Below, piece after piece: positions 42,701-51,302 of a stretch of 64,000 nucleotides of DNA. This DNA comes from Harmothoe impar (taxonomy: Eukaryota > Annelida > Polychaeta > Phyllodocida > Polynoidae): positions 32,789,004 to 32,853,003 of the forward strand of contig OX381710.1 in NCBI GenBank assembly GCA_947462335.1, read 5' to 3'. The notes below the pieces were generated by a model. That model did not search any database. It was not told the DNA's origin and saw only the letters and a program-made list of their open reading frames with translations. How positions within the stretch are numbered: position 1 is the stretch's first letter; each line of letters opens with the position of its first letter. A program made the translations under genes and the position numbers.

Positions 42701-44671
42701 ATATATAAGAACACTGGTATTGCAAATGGGTGCTGATTTTTTTATGTTTTTTATCAAAAAACTTTTATCTTAAAACTGCACAAACAAAAAGACTTTCATT
42801 CCCAGAGTCGTCCAAATAATTGTTTTATAACTTGAAAAAGGTAAATAGCCGTTTACAGAGATTCGAAAAATTCGTCTCATATGGGGGATGTATTTATAAA
42901 ATGCTAATAAAAAATTAAATAGGCTGAAAGGAGAGGTTTTAGGTGCTGTGACGACAAGCTCCTCCTCTTACTAGTGTCTAGGTTTGCTCAAGATGCTTTA
43001 GTGTTTTCTTTTGCTGCTTGCATTATGTTTGCAAATGCTGTTTACAAAAACAACCTGCATTAATGAAACAGGGCTTTTAAAATAAGGAAAATATAGTTAT
43101 GTTACAACCTGCCAAAATCAATTACAAATACATATGCCACAAGTTGTAGGTGGGGGGGGGGGGGGGTGCCTTACAGTAAATGAGTGTGTTTACAGATACA
43201 GGCACAGACAGCTGACCCTAGTGAGGCACTGTTCACTCCTGTGTTCTGTAGTATCATATATAATGTTGTAGGGTGGTCGTTGTTGTTGGTTCCTGGTCGG
43301 TTATAGTGACATAGTAACTCTGTTCTCAACCAGCCGCTCTGCAAGCTCATCCGCACAGCTGACCACTAGACCCGACTGGTGCCGTTCCCGCTCTTGGGAA
43401 TAACAGATATCTCAATAAACATGCAATAAGCACACTTAGGGTGTGCTAATTTTTTAACAACAGGGGTGGCGGCGAGATTTCAGACAGGTGCTCAAAATCC
43501 CTCTAATGTTAACATTAGAGGGCGAAAATCGCGCGGTCATTGAGATATTTTACGCCCCCCCCCCTCCCTTAGATGATGAAGGAATTTTATCAAATTTCGA
43601 GGCAAATTGAAAATAAAATTGTAAATTTAAATTACAAATGTCTACATAATAACATGGTTAAGTCAATTATAAAAGTCCACCATTCCCATGCCATGTGGCG
43701 TCCCGGTAAGTCATAGTGTGCGGTATGGGCTGTGTTTGCGGAGCGGGTGGGGCGTACAGTGAGTGGTACTATGTGGGTGTGTTGTGGTCGTGTTTTCAGG
43801 CCGGGTCAACAGCCCTCGCCAACAACTGTACCACCCCTCAGTCGCGCCATTCGGATACCCCTATGCAGGTAGGACGCATGCCCGGTTCTCCCTTCTACCA
43901 CTCACCTCCCACCACTGTCTTGGTCTTTGGCAACATGTGTGCCGCCTTTTGTAAGATCTATTCTGAGGCACAATTTGTAACAGTTCAACTTTAGGGGCTA
44001 GTGCAATTCATACCAACGACCCTGGATCTATTTGAGGGGTGCAATTTGAACTGATTTAACATTTCTGGTGCTAAGAGATGCTGGGGAAAAACAGGGAATA
44101 CTAATCTTGAATGGTACTTTCAAGGTTGTACTAATATAAGCAACTCATCAACAAAATTTCTTGTTTAAACAATGGTGGACACATGTAAGGTGTCAATTTC
44201 TACTTGTTTTACATTTATCTGATAATATCATTCTTAAGACATCTTGTCCTGGGGGAATTAAGTCACATCTATCTGAGGTCTCTCTAAACTTGGTCTGGGC
44301 AAACTGTTGGAATATGAACATCCATTCCTCAAACATCCCTTTAGCTCCCAACATTGATATTAAGAGCATTCATGTAATGTTTTGTCGAGTACAGCATGCA
44401 CATGTATATTTATAATGCTTATTATCATTGTCATAATAAGTCAATACATTATGCCATAAGAGCAATAAGTGTTACATTGTAACATACTGTATCCCTAAGT
44501 TTGTTCTCGCTTTATGTTTATGCTTCCACTGTCAGCTGCTAGTCTTGTTCTGCTTATTCACCCGTTGCCATATTAGCCTTTTACTTTAGCTTACAGCTGT
44601 AAGTGCATCTCGTTCAAATTATTTTTGTATTTCCAGATCCAAACCAACAGCAGCAGCAGCACCGGTATTGA
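24625..44671 (+). CDS. UBN: Ubinuclein (UBN1/UBN2-type), HIRA complex subunit
   Basis: Exons: 24625-24792, 27578-27724, 28237-28344, 29309-29443, 29793-29870, 29982-30103, likely cassette 30566-30610, 31458-34226 (or 34328), 36276-36597, 36990-37057, 37256-37443, 38012-38210, 38663-38806, 39113-39172, 39544-41816, 42066-42158, 43800-43868, 44637-44671. Without the cassette and with the upstream donor this is 6978 nt, 2325 aa. The Hpc2-related/HUN domain (exons 3-4: [30 protein letters not shown]) and the middle ubinuclein domain (exons 9-13: [21 protein letters not shown]) identify it. In the known family the first domain binds HIRA and H3.3-H4, and the complex places H3.3 outside replication; the protein is nuclear. 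Vertebrate UBN1 and UBN2 are about 1100-1350 aa. The excess here lies mostly in the giant exon between the two domains, plus a long Ser/Pro/Gln tail. Residue numbers below use the 2325-aa form. Confidence 0.95.
24793..27577. other. ubinuclein intron 1 with a GC-rich block
   Basis: 24900-26330 is GC-rich with many CpG, G runs at about 25875 and 26180-26198, and GGGTGGGTGGG words; it may act as a CpG-island-like 3' flank of the promoter. 26331-27577 is AT-rich and noncoding. Confidence 0.5.
26669..26704. repeat. perfect 15-bp hairpin in ubinuclein intron 1
   Basis: GGTATTTAGCATCCC, loop CTCACA, GGGATGCTAAATACC. Confidence 0.9.
27578..27724 (+). CDS. UBN: Ubinuclein exon 2
   Basis: 49 codons, phase 0 at both ends; acceptor CTTTTCAG, donor GTAAGT. 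It encodes [20 protein letters not shown] and QSFEARY, the acidic-helical stretch ahead of the HUN domain. Confidence 0.92.
28237..28344 (+). CDS. UBN: Ubinuclein exon 3: first half of the HUN/HRD domain
   Basis: 36 codons; acceptor ATTTTTCAG, donor GTAAGT. It encodes [20 protein letters not shown] then NTEA. The D-x-G-x-G-Y-D-E-x-D-P-F-I-D-N core is diagnostic of the Hpc2-related domain. Confidence 0.95.
28462..28563. mobile_element. 102-bp TIR element in ubinuclein intron 3
   Basis: Left TACAGTAAATCCTTGCATAG and right (reverse complement) TACCGTACATTCTCGCATAT. It shares the GCTTATATGCGAG box with the element at 21541-21742. Confidence 0.7.
29309..29443 (+). CDS. UBN: Ubinuclein exon 4: second half of the HUN/HRD domain
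   Basis: 45 codons; acceptor TTGTTGCAG, donor GTAATT. It encodes [20 protein letters not shown] then [15 protein letters not shown], completing the domain that in the family binds H3.3-H4, followed by a Lys-rich run. Confidence 0.95.
29793..29870 (+). CDS. UBN: Ubinuclein exon 5
   Basis: 26 codons; acceptor TTTAAAG, donor GTACGC. It encodes an acidic then basic linker, [16 protein letters not shown] and KKKRGRK. Confidence 0.88.
29982..30103 (+). CDS. UBN: Ubinuclein exon 6: basic region
   Basis: 122 nt; acceptor CTATTTCAG, donor GTAAGA, ends in phase 2. It encodes [14 protein letters not shown] and [13 protein letters not shown], a bipartite-like basic region that may serve as a nuclear localisation signal. 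Confidence 0.9.
30566..30610 (+). CDS. UBN: Ubinuclein candidate 45-nt cassette exon, Lys-rich
   Basis: Strong acceptor TTGCAATTTCAG and an imperfect donor GTCAGT. The exon is 45 nt and starts and ends in phase 2, the same phase as the flanking junctions, so it can be included or skipped without a frameshift. It encodes [15 protein letters not shown], like the lysine-rich stretch after the HUN domain in vertebrate ubinucleins. The weak donor suggests alternative use. Confidence 0.5.
30611..31457. other. ubinuclein intron before the giant exon
   Basis: Noncoding; one G run at 31037-31046. No transposon ends recognised. Confidence 0.5.
31458..34328 (+). CDS. UBN: Ubinuclein giant repeat-bearing exon
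   Basis: Acceptor ACTTTGTAG. The frame stays open to 34347, with two possible phase-2 donors: GTACCT after 34226 and GTGGTC after 34328; both join in frame to exon 36276. It encodes about 923-957 residues, disordered and rich in Lys, Ser, Thr and Gln, with 16 tandem 14-residue repeats (residues 754-977) and Lys-rich blocks ([19 protein letters not shown]). I recognise no folded domain. The exon sits between the HUN domain and the middle domain, where vertebrate ubinucleins have only a short linker. Confidence 0.88.
32959..33655 (+). repeat. coding minisatellite, 42-bp unit x 16.6
   Basis: Sixteen full 42-bp units (32959-33630) and a partial one, each encoding 14 residues of the form (Q)[13 protein letters not shown]. 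Variation is mainly K/T after STPL and V/A/T at the end of the unit. Because 42 is divisible by three and the unit lacks stops in several frames, long spurious ORFs appear in other frames on both strands. Each unit offers S-T-P and T-S-H phospho-acceptor positions. Confidence 0.97.
34523..35426. mobile_element. 904-bp TIR element flanked by TTAA
   Basis: TTAA at 34519-34522 and 35427-35430 flank inverted ends GGTTGATCGCTACTC (right end GAGTAGCGATCAACC). The interior is AT-rich with no ORF. A TTAA duplication with short inverted ends is the pattern of piggyBac-type non-autonomous elements, but the assignment to that superfamily is inference. It lies in the intron after the giant ubinuclein exon. 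Confidence 0.85.
35427..36275. other. rest of the ubinuclein intron after the giant exon
   Basis: AT-rich noncoding sequence; nothing recognised. Confidence 0.5.
36276..36597 (+). CDS. UBN: Ubinuclein exon 8
   Basis: 322 nt; acceptor TTTTTTCCAG, donor GTGAGT. It encodes [20 protein letters not shown] and [19 protein letters not shown]. The V-x-E-L/M-x-K helix and the Leu/Asp-rich helix match the region just before the middle domain in UBN1 and UBN2. Confidence 0.92.
36990..37057 (+). CDS. UBN: Ubinuclein exon 9
   Basis: 68 nt; acceptor CCTTTCAG, donor GTAAGT. It encodes [20 protein letters not shown], opening the ubinuclein middle (UBN_AB-type) domain. Confidence 0.92.
37256..37443 (+). CDS. 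UBN: Ubinuclein exon 10: middle domain
   Basis: 188 nt; acceptor CCTTTCCAG, donor GTATGA. It encodes [39 protein letters not shown] and IERLRE; the Y-x-x-L-A-x-L-P-C-x-K-x-x-L-x-K-R-A-K/R-K-L pattern is strongly conserved in the family. Confidence 0.95.
37498..37826. mobile_element. 329-bp TIR element flanked by TTAA
   Basis: TTAA at 37494-37497 and 37827-37830. Left arm GCCAGACC, an A run, GTTGGTCAATGGATTTCGC; right arm (reverse complement) GGCCATACC, an A run, AGTTGGTCGATGGATTTCAC. It belongs to the same family as 2311-2770 and 42335-42550 and sits in ubinuclein intron 10. Confidence 0.8.
38012..38210 (+). CDS. UBN: Ubinuclein exon 11: middle domain
   Basis: 199 nt; acceptor TACCTCCAG, donor GTAGGT. 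It encodes [19 protein letters not shown], an acidic insert, and [14 protein letters not shown], matching the vertebrate M-P-x-Q...Y-Q-x-E-C and R-K-F-x-W-x-x-x-I positions. Confidence 0.94.
38663..38806 (+). CDS. UBN: Ubinuclein exon 12: WPKGWMQTR motif
   Basis: 144 nt; acceptor GCTTTAAAG, donor GTTAGT. It encodes [36 protein letters not shown] and R; the [16 protein letters not shown] motif is nearly invariant in ubinucleins. Confidence 0.96.
39113..39172 (+). CDS. UBN: Ubinuclein exon 13
   Basis: 60 nt; acceptor AAACTTCAG, donor GTGAGT. It encodes [19 protein letters not shown], closing the middle domain. Confidence 0.92.
39544..41816 (+). CDS. UBN: Ubinuclein exon 14: Ser/Pro/Gln-rich tail
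   Basis: 2273 nt; acceptor ATTCTAACAG, donor GTGAGT. It starts [15 protein letters not shown] and then becomes a long low-complexity region rich in Ser, Thr, Pro and Gln, with many SP and TP sites ([27 protein letters not shown]). The tail is disordered, as in vertebrate ubinucleins. One short element stands out: [19 protein letters not shown] near the end. Confidence 0.93.
42066..42158 (+). CDS. UBN: Ubinuclein exon 15
   Basis: 93 nt; acceptor TTTTACAG, donor GTGAGT. It encodes [20 protein letters not shown] and [10 protein letters not shown]; phases fit both sides. Confidence 0.82.
42335..42550. mobile_element. diverged relative of the 37498 element
   Basis: Left arm GGCCAAAAAAAGAAAACC and GTCTATGGATTTCC; right arm (reverse complement) AAAGCCACAAAAAAGAAAGT and ATCTATGGATTTCC. 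No intact TTAA flanks, so older. It lies in ubinuclein intron 15. Confidence 0.6.
42551..43440. other. rest of ubinuclein intron 15
   Basis: Noncoding, with a G run at 43152-43166. Confidence 0.5.
43499..43522. repeat. perfect 24-bp palindrome in ubinuclein intron 15
   Basis: Half-site CCCTCTAATGTT with no spacer. It is embedded in CTAATTTTTTAACAACAGGGG sequence that resembles the repeat ends at 6530 and 21995. Confidence 0.9.
43800..43868 (+). CDS. UBN: Ubinuclein exon 16
   Basis: 69 nt; acceptor GTGTTTTCAG, donor GTAGGA. It encodes [20 protein letters not shown] then YA, in phase with exons 15 and 17. Confidence 0.8.
43869..44636. other. ubinuclein intron 16
   Basis: No feature recognised; a short ORF at 44161-44415 lacks support. 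Confidence 0.5.
44637..44671 (+). CDS. UBN: Ubinuclein exon 17 (C-terminus, stop)
   Basis: Acceptor TGTATTTCCAG. It encodes [11 protein letters not shown] and TGA at 44669-44671. The phase is forced by exon 16. The short final exon is supported by the good acceptor and immediate stop; the 3' UTR that follows is not delimited, although AATAAA occurs at 45725-45730. Confidence 0.72.
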
Positions 44672-47600
44672 AGGACTTCAAGATGGCCTCTGGTATCAAA
44701 GTCAATGACCAAGGTCGGATCCAAGCAGCGCCCTTCCGAATGTCTTTGGTTTTTATCGCCAAGAAGCCTGACTCGGCTCATATGGTCATATTTAGAGTGA
44801 AAATGAACGAGTTATGTATCGTAAGATCGGTTGTAGATCTATGCTTTAGAATTACCTGAAGAGAATGCATTTAACAGTATGAGGCTACTACATGTATATA
44901 TGCGGTGGGAGGAAATCGCCTGTTTTGTTATCTTTAATCATACTCCATTTATTTTCTCAAGTATACAAAGTTTGAAAGTGGATATCAAAGTAACTCGCTC
45001 CATCTGAGAAACTGCTGGATTGTTTTCAAGCTCGATACCACCGAATACAACTCAACTGGTCCACTCCAACTCAATTAACTTGTACTATTTTCATTTCTCA
45101 AACATATCCTGAATTTCGAAACCTCATGCAGATGAATGAGATGATTTTGAACCTTGACAACTGTTTATACACTGTGGGTTGTGTCATGAGGTAAATGGAA
45201 AATACATGGCTCCAGCTAATCTATCCTGACTAATACTCAAACTGCTCTGGGTGTTGATGTATCTCTGCCATAGCTTCTCAGTCATTTGGTCAGATTTATT
45301 TGGGACATGATGTGGTGAGTGTTGATAAAGGAGACCAGGGTTACTACACGTAAGCTTAAAACACGATAACGCTGTCAAAGAGATCTGTTCTTTGGTAAAA
45401 CGTCAAACCTATTATGATAACACTCAGCTGTGTCATGACATTTATGTAAACAAAATTTAATAGTGAAATACATCAACTTTCATGTACCTAAGGTTGGCTA
45501 CACAAACTACAAAACTCTCTGTATCTATCAGTCTTGATGAATTTAAAAGACATGTGATTGAAGCACATGCGAATGGCTGCATTGAAAGGCTACATTTATT
45601 ATTGAATGAAATGACGTAATTATTCGTGTACATATACATGTACATGTTGCATTGGTGTTTGCAAGTGGAAAAGATCAAGGAAAACTACCGTATGTCAGTC
45701 TAATAAATGATGAAATGGCACTCAAATAAAGTGTAACTCTTAATACACCGTATGTACAATTCGCTTCGATTGATCTATCATGATCCTATGAGATAAGAGA
45801 CAGTTGGTGCATAAGTTGTGAAGCAAATCAAACTAAAACATGGTCTAAGATTGAAGGAAAGTAGAGAGTGCGGTTGAGTGATATTTGCGTGGTTCAATTG
45901 ACCAACCACTAAAAACAGACGTAATTTGGCAACAAAAAATGATACTCCAATAAAGCCAACTCGTAATGAAATTCCCATTAAATGTGGTCAAAGTGTGGTT
46001 AAGTGTCGGGCATACCGAAATGGGGTTGGTTAGACACCAACTACACACTTAGAGATGTACTTGGTTAGGGATTTCCTTCAAAATAGGGACTTCAAATATG
46101 GATTTTCAGGGAATAAAGTACATTTTCTTGGGATTCTAGAAGCCAATACCTGACTTTGATCTCTGCACACTGTACATCCTAAAGACATTCTTGACTTACC
46201 ACCTTTTTATTTAATTTTTTTTTTTTATGGACTTACCATCTTGTGACGTTGTGAAGGTGGGCATGAACCCAATGTATTGAGCGGAACACTCCGCAATCTC
46301 CTCCCGCACGTGGAAGTGTGTGTTGTACTCTTAATTGTGCCATTAAAAATGACAATCACCAACAACAAAAACCAAGAAGTTGAACATGAAACCACGAGGT
46401 TCTCTACAGCCGTGTTTATGAAATGCATTGTTTTAAAACTTTTTTTTTTCATGAAATGCATGTTTTGATTTAAGCGAACTTTGTCATCACTGATATCGCA
46501 GCGTTTTGCTAAAGGTATTGCCGAAGGCACAAAATAACGGTGGGCTGGCATGTAGTTTAATATGATGTCTTCCTATGTCTGTACTGTGTGTTATGAGCAT
46601 TTATTTAGCCTAAGCTTGATGCGGCCCCATAGCCCATTCTAAATGGATGAGATTTATGATGTGATAAACTTAAGCTTGATGTAAAGAAATAATAAAAGTT
46701 GTCAAATTTAAAAAACGAATTCCAATGGAAGATGGTTTTCAATGTTTACTATGTACTACCAGTTATATGGTGATTTTAGTTCAGTTGAATTGAATGGGGA
46801 CCAGATATGTAAAAAGAGAAATATGGATGTTCACCCCAGCCATGTTCTAGAGTGGGGGAGAATGGCAGCTCGGTCTACGTTAACCTAACCACATTGCCGT
46901 TTCCTCATAATCGTGTTACAATTGTAATCACTATTGTATGGATCGGAGACATGTAATTGATTTCGAATTTGATAATAATTTCTCAAGCACATGATATATC
47001 ATGGGTAAACGTTGATATTGCCACAAGTGCGACTGTTAGAGTTAAGGATGAAAGGTTAGTTGTTCACTGCATTATTTATAATTATATCGATTGTACAGTT
47101 AACCTGCAGCTTCGAACGCCACATACGAGTTTTGAATTATGCACAAAAATCGTCGACTTGGGTCTATTGTGATATGTCGTTCTTGAAACCTGAAATTGGA
47201 GTAAACTCATCCTAAAAGTTGGAATGCAAAACCTGATTGAATGTCGCTGTTGAGTGTCGAGTTATCTACAAACTGATTGTAAACCCTGGTTCATGTAAAT
47301 ATGTCACTTGTACATATGTTGTTTAGAGACACAAGTTTGCACTGTATTTATAGATATTGCTGATAGGTTAATAGAGCGAGCATATAAGTCGACTGTACTT
47401 GAATTGAAAGAAATGTTAGATTTTATATTTTTCACTTTTGAGACATTGCGATTTCAATGTTTAATTCAATGCATAAACCTTTCTCCGTGCGATGTATCTG
47501 CATCAGGACTTTAAAAAAAAGTGTGTCTGAAAAAGAGGCAAAAGTTTGGTTGATATTCTCTATTAATAGAAGTTCCCACCTCTGTACATAGATGCTATTA

Positions 47601-50600
47601 CATGTACAAGCAGACGGCTTTTTCCTTAAACAGAATACGATTCGCGCCATTTCATGTGTCCCAGACGACACTGGCATCTCAGGTGAGCACATGACTAACT
47701 GCGTCCAGGATGTGTAGCGTAACTACAGCTATGTAGCGTAGCTGCAGCAATAGGGTAATCGCTAGATGTAGCTCTAGAAGTTGTCATCATGTTGTATGAA
47801 AAGAGGCGTAAAACATCAGTTTGTTGTGGCAACTCATGTAAAGATGACTTCATATTTTCCATGTCTACGTAGCTTTGTAGTATCATGCTCTTGTGAATAC
47901 CTGAATATAAACCTGAGATTTTGAGTTTTGGATATACGTGAAGCACAAGAGTTACTGTTGTTGTGCAAAGAGTTGTACACTAAAAACCTGGATAGACTGA
48001 CGAAAAAAGAAACCATGCGAAAGCAGCAAATGATCTTGTGGGTTATTTATTTGTACCTTGTCTACAGTGTTACCTGTGGACATTATTTATTGGCTACGTG
48101 GGGTCACATGACTGACATGTGACCTTTTACAAAGTAAGGAGTGCCATCTGACGGCTGCCACTTTCATCATGTTGTAATAAAAAAAAGTTGTGCATGTACA
48201 GTCAACTCAGCGTTTGATCGACACTTTTGTTATTAGTCATCTTAGTCATTGAAGAGAGTTCCATAAAATATACAAGTTTGAAAAGCAAATTCATTGCTAT
48301 GAATTTTTAAGTAGACCAACAATTGCCCACGTGAACTCTTAACATTTCTAGGGGGTCTTTGCTGTTTGAGGGAGATCAAGGCCCAAAAATGCCATCATCT
48401 AGTTTCCCACTCCATGGTCAAAATGATACCTGAGAGGACATTTCTGGTCTCTAGGCCAGACTCAATACCAGTTGCATAAAGTATCGTACATCAGCGGCTG
48501 ATGTTTAATAGTAAGCTCTGAGGCATGTTCCTCTTCATCTCTGTGCAGAACGGATATAGGTAGGAAAAAGCCTAAAAGGTAAAGGGACGGGTAGGGTATA
48601 AAAACCGGGATGTTTCGAGTAATAAAGTACCGTGTACACTTAACATATTGGACTAACTGGGTTGCTGTCGATGAAGCATAACGGAATTTACTGTTTCCCC
48701 ATTCCCTTCACAGAGGGTGCCACTGATGTTCACTGTGACCCTGCTGTTCTAAGAGCCGAAAAAGGCACGCATGGAAGGTAGCGTGAGGTCTTGAGTGAGA
48801 ATATACACTGAAGGAACACTGTATAAAAGTTCGCCCATCTGTAATGGTGGTTGGTTGTGTTTGTCAGCAAAACTAAAGGGGTGATTGCACAGTATGTATA
48901 GGGAGTTGAACATTGTAAAGTTATGTGTTGGTGGCTATGGCCATGTATTATGTAGTGCGCCAATGGTTTTTGGATATAATGGGTCTGTAGGAGCAGGAAA
49001 TAAGTCTAGTCTTTAATCTTTATTTCAGGCTGATTTCTCTATTACTGCATTGATTTAATGAGGCTAGAAATTACCTACATGAGCACCTATACCTAAAGTA
49101 AGATTCTACCTTCCAACTATCATGTAATAATAGGAAATATATACAGTACAAATAGACAAAATATGTTAGCATTTTTTACTGCCCATCTGCCATTATGGTT
49201 CCTACAGTGATATATGCCTAGATTTAGGGGAAAATCATAGGTGCTCTCCAAAACTAAGTCGAAAGATGTATTGAAATACCATTCTGATAACGTTATATGT
49301 TATTGAGGTCTCAGTGATTTGCTTCGGGTTGCCATGCTATATTAACTATTCACTGAATGTATTTGAGATCATGTGTGGTCATCGATATACTTCTAATAGG
49401 AGACAACAATATCAGACTGTTAGTTTAATGTCATCTCACTTGGCGGCCTCCGTTGTCCTTAGTTTGTATTTGCCCAAGCCTCCATGAGGCATGGTACTCT
49501 GAATCCCTCCATGTAAAAGGGGTCCAGTGGAATGTTACATCCACATTCCATGTTTGATATACTATGAGATTCTCTTTATTTTTTACTTCATGAAATATCG
49601 TACCCCATCACCTATACCCCATATTAATGTGAACACAATGCGTATATTATTTTTGCAATCAGTGTTTTATTAAGGCGTTGCATTAAGAAGAACATAGGAA
49701 GAGCACCTCAGAGCTGTATTAACTGTAATTCAGATGAAAAACCTTGATGCCATGCAGTAACCAGGGGGTGGGACATATCAGCTAAAGTATCATGTATATT
49801 CAGCAGCGGGTGGTGGTACGGCTAAGTAGTTCTATGGAGTCTTATGGAGCTAGTGTTAAGGCAAATAGAGTAGGCGAATTCTAGGATTTCCTTAGTAGTT
49901 CCCAAATTCGTAACTAGTGTCGAGACCTGTTAAAATGTTTTTTTTCTTGAAGTGGCGGTGGCTGTTATGTTTGTACCCTATGCCTAACCCCAAAATGTTA
50001 GTCAATGGGTGTCTACCCATCTCTCTTTTTTTCAAGAATTGTTGATTAATTATTTTGTATGAACCAAATTGTCAATAGATTTCTTTCGTCTCATTTTCTG
50101 GAGACATTTTTATTTTGGTGTTTAAACCGTCATGATCGGTTATAGCATTTTGTTTGGTTAAACTGAAAGACAAAAATAATATCTTCTAGAGAGGAAGATG
50201 ACATCAAAATTTAATGGGACACAATCCAAAGCTCGACATTTTTTTTTGCTTTTCCATTAGAAGATACTTTAAAATAGAAATTGTCTGCCAGGCTGTTGAA
50301 ACAAAATGATATCAGAGTGTGTATAGGCCTCTTATAAAAGCTCCATAATTTAGTAAAGTGGCTCAGTTACACTGGCAATGGGTACCTTTTTACAACTTCT
50401 GTTTACTCATCATCAATCCAACCAGGTGTTTTGATAAATTCTGAGTCTGCAGACTAGTTTGGGCCTGACAGTAATCAAATATTATCCCCTACAGCATCAA
50501 TCTTTCTAATGTACATGGTCGATAAACTATAGCTGGAATTGTATAATGCCGGATTCATGTTATTTGAAAGCTGTCAATGTCAAAACCATAAACTATCAAA

Positions 50601-51302
50601 ATAATAGGTACTAAAATAATTACCAATCGATATTATCTGTCCAAGTATGAAGCTACAATTGCATTGTGAATTCTATCATATATTTTTGTAATGATCATGT
50701 CACTTTTCTAGCTATGAAAATGGGGGATGAAAGCGTTTGAAACAGGTGACTGACTAAGTTTGGACGTTTTTGGTGTCTAGACGGAATATCTCTTCTCCTT
50801 TCCTTTAGAATACGGGTAATTGGATAAGAATGACTTTTGTATATTATGATTCAATTCTACTTCTTCACCTTTTTATAACCACCCCTTTGCCAGAATCATA
50901 CCAAAGAACTAAAACTCTTTTCTAACAATGACCACTGAATATCAGTGGGCAACTTACCAATTAGCAAATCCACACCTATGCATGATAAGAAGGCACACCA
51001 ATTCTCTTCTAGGGCTTTTCAAGCATGCTACATTAACACAAAATTTAATGTGCGTCTTTTCGTATTTGCATGTTCGTATATATGATATATACACAATGTT
51101 GACATAAACCACAACTATTCCAGTTTGACCAACTGCTTTTCACATAATCATATTTAAACATTATCTCAGTTAGATATGACAATTATTATTTCGCCCAAAA
51201 CCATTATTACCATATAGCTCATGATTTCAGCTTTACCTAAGCTTTACAATTAGAGTGCAGAATAAAACATGTATTTATATCTAGACCCGTGATGGTTGAC
51301 TG
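44672..51302. other. intergenic between convergent ubinuclein and ankyrin genes
   Basis: Holds the 3' UTRs of both genes, not delimited. AATAAA at 45725-45730 is one candidate for ubinuclein. 49980-50110 has GTCAATGGGTGTCTACCC and AATTGTCAATAGATTTC, possibly a worn copy of the 37498 family. No ORF here has domain support. Confidence 0.5.

Noticed and set aside
46230..46310. Minus-strand exon-like segment reading REEIAECSAQYIGFMPTF, followed by a GTAAGT donor
   Set aside because: No acceptor or partner exon could be found, and other frames across it are equally open. It lies between convergent genes; kept only as a possibility.
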